Below, one piece after another: positions 7,193-14,055 of a stretch of 64,000 nt of DNA; position 1 is the stretch's first letter; every line of letters starts with the position of its first letter. Position numbers and translations under genes: made by a program. The stretch is from RH-AL1 sp965277735. GTDB taxonomy: Bacteria; Pseudomonadota; Alphaproteobacteria; Rhizobiales; Beijerinckiaceae. Under the pieces are notes generated by a model that did not search any database, had not been told where the DNA came from, and was given only the letters and a program-made list of their open reading frames with translations. Location of the stretch: contig CBDIDO010000003.1 in the NCBI GenBank assembly GCA_965277735.1, forward strand, positions 806,001-870,000. Reading direction: 5' to 3'.

Positions 7193-7612
7193 TCAGGAGG
7201 CCGCAGCAATCTTCTTCGCCGTGGGCGCCTTGGGAAGCCAGTGCACGGCAGCAGCGGTGGCGTATCCGCCCTGGCGAACCACTTCCTCGGCGCTGCGCGC
7301 CAAGCTACGGCTTTCGCTCATGGCACCCATCACGCCGGGCGAGTTGAAGGCGGGTCGAGCCACGGCCACGTCGATTACGTCGGCGGGGGCCTGGGCGAGC
7401 CAGCGCGCTGAGCCTGCAGTAGCGAAACCACCCTGGCGCCGGACGTCGACAGCGCTGTCAGCGCGGGTCGCATTGTTGTAGGCCGCGCCAATAACACCGG
7501 GCACAGAAACGGCGTCGGTGCGGCCGGCCGAACCTGCCATGGCGGTGGACGATGCGATCGCCGCGAGCGTGAGAGCGGCAACGGCTGAAAGTGCTGCGAT
7601 GCGCTTCGACAT
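7193..7612 (-). CDS. Secreted protein made of two internal repeats
   Basis: 139 residues from ATG 7612, preceded by GGA. A signal peptide (about 1-26, ending AMAG) is followed by two tandem units of about 50 residues. Unit 1 has SVPGVIGAA and RRQGGFATAGSARWLAQAP; unit 2 has NSPGVMGAM and VRQGGYATAAAVHWLPKAP. The shared block is RQGG(F/Y)ATA..(A/V).WL.(Q/K)AP. I do not recognise the family. Predicted periplasmic or surface protein that arose by internal duplication. Confidence 0.75.
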   Translation of the reverse strand: MSKRIAALSAVAALTLAAIASSTAMAGSAGRTDAVSVPGVIGAAYNNATRADSAVDVRRQGGFATAGSARWLAQAPADVIDVAVARPAFNSPGVMGAMSESRSLARSAEEVVRQGGYATAAAVHWLPKAPTAKKIAAAS

Positions 7613-7848
7613 TGTTTTTTTCCTTGGTTCGCACGGCGGCTGTCCGTCGTTCGACAGATGATTTGCGCTTATGGCGCGCATACATCAAACAGATGTCGTC
7701 CATAGCGGGTATCGACCGCATCGATGGTTATCGCCTCGCTTGCGCCTTGGTTTGCGCTGCACGGCGCGGAACACGCGAACATTCACTCACCAGACTCGAC
7801 TCTCACCTGCTCCGATATTAGAACATTAAGCGAACATCGAGGGATGAG

Positions 7849-8133
7849 ATGGCGCGCCGAACGGGTCGATCCGACTTGCCAAAGGACCCGGCGGCGACAG
7901 TCAGAGCGATGCGTGTTTGTCGCGAAGCGATGATTGAGGTGTGTCGATGCGTGAGACCGACCGGGCCAGCCTACCATGCAGCGTCGATGGTCATATCGGC
8001 GATCGACGCAATGGCGACGTTCCTGACCGGGGAACGGTATTACTTTTCCGCCGGCGGCTCGGTCGCGGGCGACTCGTCTCGGGATCAGGATGCGAGAGCC
8101 CGCGAGAACGGAGAGAAGCCCTGGCGCACGTGA
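7849..8133 (+). CDS. Hypothetical protein (94 aa)
   Basis: Begins MARRTGRSDLPKDPAATVRA after GGGA. The central part (REAMIEVCRCVRPTGPAYHAASMVISAIDAMATFLTGERYYF) is helical and reads as a conserved soluble protein; the C-terminus is polar. Family not recognised. Its stop overlaps the next gene's GTG start by four bases, so the two are translationally coupled. Confidence 0.65.
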   Translation: MARRTGRSDLPKDPAATVRAMRVCREAMIEVCRCVRPTGPAYHAASMVISAIDAMATFLTGERYYFSAGGSVAGDSSRDQDARARENGEKPWRT

Positions 8134-8375
8134 CCTACTTCGTAGCGATGCCATTCGACCGGAATGAAGAAGGCGACCTCGTCGCGGGCGAGGCTCAGGA
8201 TCGGCAGTCGGCCGGCGCCGCCGAGAGCGCAGCGCGTCGCATGGCGGAGACCGCCGCCGGCGCCGTGGCCTTCTCGCGCACAGGCGACCCGTCCACAGGC
8301 GAATTCGAGGACGCGATCGTTCTGCGCCAGTTCGGCGAGGTGCCAAGTCTCGACGCACTCATGGGCGGAGAGTGA
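8130..8375 (+). CDS. Hypothetical protein (81 aa), conserved in Hyphomicrobiales
   Basis: The GTG at 8130 overlaps the upstream stop (GTGA), which fixes the start. Sequence TYFVAMPFDRNEEGDLVAGEA, then GAVAFSRTGDPSTGEFEDA and LRQFGEVPSLD. This layout (short beta start, PFDR, then AFSRTGDP...GEFEDA) matches a small conserved hypothetical family of this order as I remember it. Cytoplasmic, function unknown. Middle gene of a three-gene run with 7849-8133 and 8378-8587. Confidence 0.7.
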   Translation: MTYFVAMPFDRNEEGDLVAGEAQDRQSAGAAESAARRMAETAAGAVAFSRTGDPSTGEFEDAIVLRQFGEVPSLDALMGGE

Positions 8376-8377
8376 CG

Positions 8378-8587
8378 ATGCCAGCGTACCGCCTGGAGAT
8401 CGAGCGCGGAGACACCCTATGGGTCACTGCTGATGACGAGCAAGGCGCGATCGAGATTTCGTCCGCACATATCGCTGATGAGGTCGCGCTCACCGAGCAC
8501 ACCTCGATCAAACTCATGCATGATGCTGACGACACACTGATACTGCGAGCTGTCGCGGCAAAGTGGTCCGCCAGAGCACGGCCGTGA
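8378..8587 (+). CDS. Hypothetical protein (69 aa)
   Basis: ATG 8378 follows GGAGA by six bases and lies three bases after the previous stop, so it continues the same operon. MPAYRLEIERGDTLWVTADDEQGAIEISSAHIADE suggests a small beta-rich fold (strands 3-10, 14-20) and an acidic middle. No signal peptide. Family not recognised. Confidence 0.65.
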   Translation: MPAYRLEIERGDTLWVTADDEQGAIEISSAHIADEVALTEHTSIKLMHDADDTLILRAVAAKWSARARP

Positions 8588-8693
8588 TGTTGCCCTTGTC
8601 GGGAGGCCTCTTCCAGGTCGGCACCGAATGCGAGGGGTCGGCGTTCAACGTATTCCATCAGGGACAGAGAGACGGCGCGCAGGTCGCCGAGCG

Positions 8694-9587
8694 TCAGTCT
8701 TTGTCCAGTACGTCCTTAGTTGCGAGCACCTTGTAGAGAACCGGCTTGCCGCCAATGAAGGTGATATCGACGTCGACGACGAACAGCTTCTTGAATGGGT
8801 TGTCAGGCATGTCGATCATCGCGCTCTTCACCTGATCTGAAGCGAAACGCACCTTGACGGGCTTCATGGCGTAACGCTCGATCACGCCGAGATCGCCGGG
8901 CTTCTTCGCTTGGTCGTCCCGAACTTGGTACCAGTAGAGGACCTCATCCTCCTTGACGCCGGATTCTTGTGTCGGACGTTCCTCGATGATGCGTCGTAGG
9001 CGTTGCTGACCGGCGTTAGCCTCCGTGGAGGTCAGCGGCGCATTCATGATGATCGTGCCGCCGTTTTGCGCAATGAAATTGATCTGGCTGCCGCTATCCT
9101 TCGCGACCGGCGCGATGATGTTCGAAAGCTGCTGCAGGTCCTTCTTGCTGGTGCCGAGCAGCATGTCTTTGATGTCGACCGTATCCTTGATGCCCTTGAA
9201 GAACTCGAACCATTCGCCGAGCTCCTGCGCGTAGCTGATGATGAATGGTGCCGCCGGCGCCAGCCACTGCTGCTGCGTGGCCTCGCTGATTAATTCGGCG
9301 ATTATGCTTCCGGTCCGAACCTCTTTAACGTAGAGGCGCATGTCGTCCGCTGCATAAGCGGCCTCGCGTCGAGCGACAAAGCTGCGGAACTGTTCACCGA
9401 GCGAAAAGAGCGACGAAGTGAAGTCGGCCAGTTCGATCGGACGGGTGTTTTTGAAGTCGTAGGTAAGACTTGCTCCCCCGCGTTCGGCGGGCACGAGAGC
9501 TTTGACCACGCGGCGACCCTCATCTGCAGTTGGCAAATCATCATCGGCATCTGTGGCGGCCGAAGCAAGAATGCCGATCGGCGCCAA
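8694..9587 (-). CDS. Uncharacterised 297-aa protein, two-part architecture
   Basis: The drawn start is TTG 9587; no strong ribosome site is seen, so the true start may lie some codons downstream. After a polar N-terminus the pattern IELADFTSSLFSLGEQFRSF, LYVKEVRTGSIIAELI and FIISYAQELGEWFEFFKGI (about residues 50-135) looks like an alpha/beta sensor-type domain. A second part (about 160-295) includes INFIAQNGGTIIMNA and ends in a beta-rich KPVKVRF...LFVVDVDITFIGGKPVLYKV segment. No membrane segments. The GS(I/V)-containing first domain recalls proteins found in mobile and defence loci, but I cannot name a family. Confidence 0.7.
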   Translation of the reverse strand: MAPIGILASAATDADDDLPTADEGRRVVKALVPAERGGASLTYDFKNTRPIELADFTSSLFSLGEQFRSFVARREAAYAADDMRLYVKEVRTGSIIAELISEATQQQWLAPAAPFIISYAQELGEWFEFFKGIKDTVDIKDMLLGTSKKDLQQLSNIIAPVAKDSGSQINFIAQNGGTIIMNAPLTSTEANAGQQRLRRIIEERPTQESGVKEDEVLYWYQVRDDQAKKPGDLGVIERYAMKPVKVRFASDQVKSAMIDMPDNPFKKLFVVDVDITFIGGKPVLYKVLATKDVLDKD

Positions 9588-9626
9588 CCTGCGGCGGACG
9601 CAACCGATCCGCTGCCGGGCCGCATC

Positions 9627-9920
9627 CTATTCCGTCAAGCCTTTGAAGCTCGCGTGCCGCAACTCGCCGGCCGTCGTCACGCCGCGATAGGCGATCTCGG
9701 CCCGCAGGTCCGGCGATACCCACACCGCGCCGCCGGCCTTCAGCCCGGCGACCGCGCAGCGCTCAGACCGGATGCTGTCGAGCCGCTCGCGTAGCGCCGC
9801 GGCAACCCACTCGCTGAACCCGGTCCCGACCGCGCCGGCGTAGCGCGGCGTTGTCCGAGCGTGCGCTGCGACTACTGATTGATGGACGCGTTCAACCTGG
9901 CTGCTAGCCTTCGCGACCAT
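9627..9920 (-). pseudogene. C-terminal remnant of an ATP-dependent DNA ligase (LigD type)
   Basis: From about residue 28 the frame reads AGAVGTGFSEWVAAALRERL, then GGAVWVSPDLRAEIAYRG and LRHASFKGL, the end of the ligase C-terminal OB-fold domain. The nucleotidyltransferase domain with the lysine (KxDG) motif is missing. The first 25 residues are unrelated. The matching N-terminal end of such a ligase lies at 10656-10850 on the same strand, with a metallopeptidase gene between them. It cannot seal DNA and is best read as the tail of one broken gene. Confidence 0.8.
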
Positions 9921-9939
9921 TGGACGGTGGGAGGGTTCG

Positions 9940-10650
9940 ATGCGGCTTCGGAGTTACCATATTGCGACGTGCGCTTTCGGCTTGGCAGTCCTCGCCGGCG
10001 TCGCATTAGCTTACCCAGCGGCCGCCGCAGTGGCATGTCCGTCTTGCTTCGGTTTCGAGCCTGCCACCGCGCAGACCTATGTCGCGAGTCAGTCCGCGAC
10101 GCACGAGGTGTCGGGGCTGGTCACTGCGGCCGAGGAACGCGTGCGCGCGTTCTATGGAATGCGCGAAAGCAATCCGCGCATCTTCGTCTGCGGCAGCGAT
10201 ATTTGTTACCGTCGCGTCGGCGGCGGCGGCTCGCGCGGAATGGCGCTGCTGGATCAAGCGCTTTTTGTGTCCCCGCGCGGCACGAACACTGTCATCATCT
10301 CGCACGAGCTGTCGCATATCGAGCTGCACCATCGCCTCGGCCTCGAGCGCACTCTTCGCCGCGACGTCCCGCAATGGTTCGACGAAGGTTTGGCGGTCAA
10401 CATCTCAGACGACCCGCGGTACCTTGCTCCCGTCGGCAAGAGCGACCGCTGCCTCGTCGCATCGGATGAGGTTCTGCCGACCGATCGGCGCTTTTGGCTA
10501 GAGACGGCGGCAAATAACGATCTTTACGCCAAGGCCGCATGTCGCGTCAGCCGCTGGCTTGCCGCGCATGACGGGTCGAAAGGGCTGCTTAAGCTCGTCG
10601 CGCGCGTAAGGGCTGGCGTTCCATTCGAGGAAGCCTACGAAAGCCAGTGA
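9940..10650 (+). CDS. Secreted gluzincin-type metallopeptidase
   Basis: 236 residues with a signal peptide (about 1-29, AYPAAAA). Zinc-binding HELSH lies near residue 125 (VIISHELSHIELHHRLG), followed 20-25 residues later by PQWFDEGLAV, the downstream Glu element of the peptidase_MA-like fold. Cysteines CPSC (about 33-36) and later ones suggest disulfides, consistent with periplasmic location. Substrate unknown. It sits on the opposite strand between the two ends of a decayed DNA ligase gene, so it or its flank probably replaced the middle of that gene. Confidence 0.8.
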   Translation: MRLRSYHIATCAFGLAVLAGVALAYPAAAAVACPSCFGFEPATAQTYVASQSATHEVSGLVTAAEERVRAFYGMRESNPRIFVCGSDICYRRVGGGGSRGMALLDQALFVSPRGTNTVIISHELSHIELHHRLGLERTLRRDVPQWFDEGLAVNISDDPRYLAPVGKSDRCLVASDEVLPTDRRFWLETAANNDLYAKAACRVSRWLAAHDGSKGLLKLVARVRAGVPFEEAYESQ

Positions 10651-10655
10651 GAAAC

Positions 10656-10850
10656 TCAACGGACGCCGATCGGCGGCTTGTTGACGAGCGTCGGCAGACA
10701 GGGCCGGATCCAGTTCGGCAGCGGCTCGTCGAAGAGGCCAGCTTGGCGCGGGTCGGCCGGCTTGGCGACGACAGCGCGGTCGGCGACGACATCGCGCGGT
10801 GCTTCGGTTTTGCGAGGGCGCGCCGGTGGGCGCCGCGGCGGTTTCGGCAT
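10656..10850 (-). pseudogene. N-terminal remnant of an ATP-dependent DNA ligase
   Basis: Reads MPKPPRRPPARPRKTEAPR with a basic leader, then QAGLFDEPLPNWIRPCLP and TLVNKPPIG, the usual entry into ATP-dependent ligase domains, where the family continues with HEIK.DG..., the adenylation motif. Here the frame stops right after KPPIG, six bases beyond the convergent metallopeptidase stop. Together with the C-terminal piece at 9627-9920 this implies that an internal part of the ligase was lost. Confidence 0.7.
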
Positions 10851-10873
10851 GAGGCCATGATGCCCGGTAGACC

Positions 10874-11196
10874 TTAACGGGCGCCGTTGGGCGCCGCAGA
10901 GAAGGAATGCGACCGGCCTAGTTCTAAGCTTGATCGCAATGCTTCGGCCCGCGTGTGGATTAGAGCCATGGACGAGGCTTCGATTTCGCTACGGACCCAT
11001 TTGTCCACCTCCGCCGCCAGCTGCACGGAGAGGATTTCGTCCAGCAGGTCGCTTAAGAGGATCGGAAACTGCTGGGGGCGCATTGCGGATTGCACGAACA
11101 CGCCGGCGGTTTCCGTGACGGCGAGGCCCAGCGCTCGGCGGCGACCTTGATCTCGCCGTGGGCGACTTCTTGGTAACGATTGACCAGGCGAAGCAT
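10874..11196 (-). pseudogene. Small gene with probable frameshift, downstream of the HEPN gene
   Basis: An ATG at 11196 with AAGAAG upstream opens MLRLVNRYQEVAHGEIKVAAERW, 12 bases after the HEPN gene's stop. About 25 codons in, this frame loses protein character, and the next frame continues naturally as ALGLAVTETAGVFVQSAM, MRPQQFPILLSDLLDEIL and so on to 10874. A one-base shift near 11128 would join them into a helical protein of about 107 residues. The pieces resemble phasin-like or coiled proteins, but the family is not recognised. If the shift is real the product is lost; if it is an assembly error the gene is intact. Confidence 0.5.
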
Positions 11197-11208
11197 GCCG
11201 CGCGCTTC

Positions 11209-12252
11209 TTAGGGGCTAGGCACGATCGTGACGCCCTTGAAGACGATGGACGCCTCCACGGCGCCGACAAGCTGGATGAGCGTGACCGCCATATCCTCGA
11301 TGTAGGCCGGGGTGAAGACGTCGAGCTTCACTCCGTCCTTATCGAAGCCATTGCGATGAACGCAGTCGTGGCGATGGGTCATCGCTTTCTTCAAAAAGCC
11401 TTGGTCCGGAGCCGCTTTCAAGAATTCGACGTTTAGCGCTTTGCGGTAGAGCTTATCCACCTGGTCAAGCTGGTGGTAGATGACGTTTCGGAGGTAAGCT
11501 CGCACTTCACGCTCGACGAGCATCGGCTCGGCGTGGATCCTCGCCAGATTATAGCGCCGCTCCTTCAGCTTCGGATCATCGGCGACAAGCCTCGCGATCG
11601 CATTAGGGTCGCGTTCGACGTTCCTAATTAGAGTGTCCGCCAAGTAGGCTTCGAAGGCCGAGACGTACTGAGCAAACACCATGCGATTGACGAGATGCGA
11701 GCCGTCGTCGCTGCCCTGAACCCGAAGAACTTCTCGGATTTGATCCGTAGCCTCCATGAAGCGCTGCCACGGATTGCTCGGAGGAGCTTCTTCAAAGGGA
11801 ACGTCGAAGTCGTAGGTCGGCGGCTCTGTCTCGACTACAATTTCCGGGTGCTCAATGAGCTTGACCTCGATCGCGTCGGCGTAATTGACCACGGAGGCGC
11901 AGAAACAAGCTTGGCATTCGGGGCATGCGAGATCGTAGTAGCCGTGAGCCATCGTTGATTTGGGGGCGTCGGCGGCTATCGGCGGTATTCCGACGGAGGT
12001 AGCAGCTAGCTCTCGGCACATCGGGCACGTGAACCAACGTCGGCGAAAATCATCTCTTCGGACATGGGCACCGCAGTGGCTCAGGATGGCGATCGCAGTT
12101 GGCCCTAGCGTTAAGTTGCCAGATTGGTTGCCAAGGGAGCCGCACCTCGACACTGGCAACTGTCGGCCAAAAAGGCGAGGCCGACAGCCGACTTCGACGG
12201 CGCTTCCCATGTGCTTCCCAATCGCAATTTCTGGGAAGCGGCCGCGTCGCAT
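11209..12252 (-). CDS. Zinc-ribbon / HEPN-domain protein
   Basis: 347 residues from ATG 12252; the real start may be later, since the first 50 residues are not protein-like. Cysteine pairs (SHCGAH, WFTCPMC near 85, ACPECQACFC near 115) suggest one or two zinc ribbons. The C-terminal half is helical and contains KKAMTHRHDCVHRNGFDKDG (about 280-300), the R-x4-H active-site motif of HEPN ribonuclease domains, in the RHxxVHRNG context of stand-alone HEPN proteins. HEPN domains often act as RNases in toxin, abortive-infection or stress systems. No MNT antitoxin is adjacent. The gene starts 26 bases from a tRNA-Thr 3' end. Confidence 0.7.
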   Translation of the reverse strand: MRRGRFPEIAIGKHMGSAVEVGCRPRLFGRQLPVSRCGSLGNQSGNLTLGPTAIAILSHCGAHVRRDDFRRRWFTCPMCRELAATSVGIPPIAADAPKSTMAHGYYDLACPECQACFCASVVNYADAIEVKLIEHPEIVVETEPPTYDFDVPFEEAPPSNPWQRFMEATDQIREVLRVQGSDDGSHLVNRMVFAQYVSAFEAYLADTLIRNVERDPNAIARLVADDPKLKERRYNLARIHAEPMLVEREVRAYLRNVIYHQLDQVDKLYRKALNVEFLKAAPDQGFLKKAMTHRHDCVHRNGFDKDGVKLDVFTPAYIEDMAVTLIQLVGAVEASIVFKGVTIVPSP

Positions 12253-12277
12253 ATGGCGCCTAAGTCATTGATTTTGC

Positions 12278-12353
12278 TGGTGCCGCAAGAGGGATTCGAA
12301 CCCCCGACCCCGTCATTACGAATGACGTGCTCTACCAGCTGAGCTATTGCGGC
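12278..12353 (-). tRNA. tRNA-Thr (anticodon CGU)
   Basis: The minus strand folds into a full cloverleaf. The 7-bp acceptor GCCGCAA/TTGCGGC pairs 12347-12353 with 12282-12288, the D arm carries GCTCAGCTGGTAGAGC, and the anticodon stem CGTCA/TGACG holds loop TTCGTAA with anticodon CGT. The T arm carries GGTTCGAATCC. Discriminator A and an encoded CCA (12278-12280) follow. It reads ACG codons. Its 3' end faces the accessory region, the usual orientation for an island attachment site. Confidence 0.95.
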
Positions 12354-12432
12354 GACACGATCGCGTGCGATCGCGGCAGGGTGTAGCGGCGTGGGCGCCG
12401 TTTGGCAACGTCCGGAAGGGCGTTCTGCGGCC

Positions 12433-14055
12433 TCAGCGCACCGGCGGGTGCGCGTCGCTGGAATTGTCGGGCTCGGGGCCTGCACCGTTGGCGCCAGTGC
12501 TCGCGGCCGTCGCGTCGGGCGCGGTCTCGGCACCACCGTTCGCCTTGACCGGGGGCACCTGCGCGTGCCGCTCGTCGACGACCTCCTTGTCGCCGCGGTA
12601 GAACAGCGGGCGGCGCGGCTTTGGCGGCGCCTTCGGCGCGGCCGGAGGCGATTCCTCGACGCTGTCCTCGACGTCGGCGGGCGCGTCGGGCGCAGCGAGG
12701 GCATCGAGCGGCGTCGCGTCGATCGCGGCCGGTGGCGCGGGGCGGGGCGGCGGTGGCATCGCGTCCATCGCCGGGCCGGTGCGCTCGGCCGGCACCTGCC
12801 ATTGGAAGGCGTCGAGCTTGCCGGTCGTCGGCGAGGCCGGCGCCCAATGGTCATAGACGATGCCGTCGGCGACCCAGGCGGGGTCGAGCGGGGCGCGCGA
12901 GGCCCGCGCCAGCCATTCGCGCCATTGGCCGAGGTCGCCGTGCTCGGCTTCCTCCAGCTCGGCCATGATCAGGCAGGCGCGCACGCTCGGCCGCTTGCCT
13001 TCGGCGATCAGCGGCGCCATCGCCGCGCGCGCCTCGTCGAAGGCGCGGGTCGCTAGCGCGGCCCGCGCCACCACGATGCGGCTGACGGGGTCGAACGAGG
13101 CGATGCCCATCAGCGTCCGGGCGCGGGCGAGCCGATCCGAGGTCGAATCGCCGGGACGCACGTCGAGATAGGCGCGCGCGACATCGGGATGCCGGCAACG
13201 CGGCCACGCCTTCTCGATCAGCTTCGAGGCCTTGCCGATGTCGCCGCGGCGGCTAAGCAGGTTGGCCGCGACGACGATGGCCGGGGCGAGATCGGGCGCG
13301 CGCCGCATCGCCGAGCGGGCGAGCTTGAGCGCCTCGTCCGGCGCGGCGAGCTCCTTGTCGTAGGCGATCGCGGTCTCGAGCACGGCGCGCTGGCGCTCGC
13401 CCGTCGGCTTGTCGACGAGCTTGGCGGAAATCGAGGTCTCGACCGTCGCGAGCGCCTGCTCCCAGTCGCCCGAGGAGGCGCGGTGCTCGAGCACCGCCTG
13501 CGCCGACCACGGCAGCGGCGCGGCCCCGTGCGCGGCGGTGGCGAAATGGCGGGCTGCCTCCTCGTCGCCGCGCCGTGCGGCGTCCGCGTGCAGGCCGCGC
13601 AGCCCGAGCACGCGGGTGTCCTTGCGCTGCGCCAGAGCCTCGAAGGCGTTGCGCGCCTCGAACTCGTCGTCGTTCATATGCGCGGCCTGCGCGCGCAGCA
13701 TCAGCGCGAGCGGGTCGTTGCGCAGGTGCCGGCTCGCCTGCGTCGAGGCCTTGCCGGCCGTGCGGGCGTCGCCGGCGGCGGCGGCGATCAGCCCCCGGGA
13801 GAGCGCGGCATAGCCCTTCTCGCGGCGCCGCTGGCGCGAGAACACCGCCACGAAGGACGGGAAGCCGAGCACGAAGCGCACGACCGTCCAGACGAGGATC
13901 GCCGCGACTGCGATCGCCAGCACGAGCAGCGCCGCCGACGTCGAGACGATGGCGCCGAACCAGTCGACCTGGACGTGGCCCGGGTGGTGGATCAGCCACA
14001 CCCCGCACCAGGCGAGGATGGCGAGGAGGACGAGGTAAAGGACGACGCGGATCAT
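12433..14055 (-). CDS. hemY: HemY N-terminal-domain (HemY_N) membrane protein
   Basis: 540 residues. Two N-terminal membrane helices (about 1-22 and 40-65) carry the HemY_N signature GHVQVDWFG, followed by a TPR-like helical region (about 90-400) and a long acidic, Pro/Ala-rich tail. In alphaproteobacteria this protein lies with the mitofilin-like gene near heme genes; it is a porphyrin-associated membrane protein without proven enzymatic activity and is not the protoporphyrinogen oxidase also called HemY. The ATG overlaps the upstream mitofilin-like stop (ATGA), so the two are co-translated. The usual hemC-hemD partners are not next to it here. Confidence 0.9.
   Translation of the reverse strand: MIRVVLYLVLLAILAWCGVWLIHHPGHVQVDWFGAIVSTSAALLVLAIAVAAILVWTVVRFVLGFPSFVAVFSRQRRREKGYAALSRGLIAAAAGDARTAGKASTQASRHLRNDPLALMLRAQAAHMNDDEFEARNAFEALAQRKDTRVLGLRGLHADAARRGDEEAARHFATAAHGAAPLPWSAQAVLEHRASSGDWEQALATVETSISAKLVDKPTGERQRAVLETAIAYDKELAAPDEALKLARSAMRRAPDLAPAIVVAANLLSRRGDIGKASKLIEKAWPRCRHPDVARAYLDVRPGDSTSDRLARARTLMGIASFDPVSRIVVARAALATRAFDEARAAMAPLIAEGKRPSVRACLIMAELEEAEHGDLGQWREWLARASRAPLDPAWVADGIVYDHWAPASPTTGKLDAFQWQVPAERTGPAMDAMPPPPRPAPPAAIDATPLDALAAPDAPADVEDSVEESPPAAPKAPPKPRRPLFYRGDKEVVDERHAQVPPVKANGGAETAPDATAASTGANGAGPEPDNSSDAHPPVR

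Noticed and set aside
1..12280. Active prophage
   Set aside because: Only a helicase remnant; no capsid, terminase, tail, lysis or integrase gene seen.
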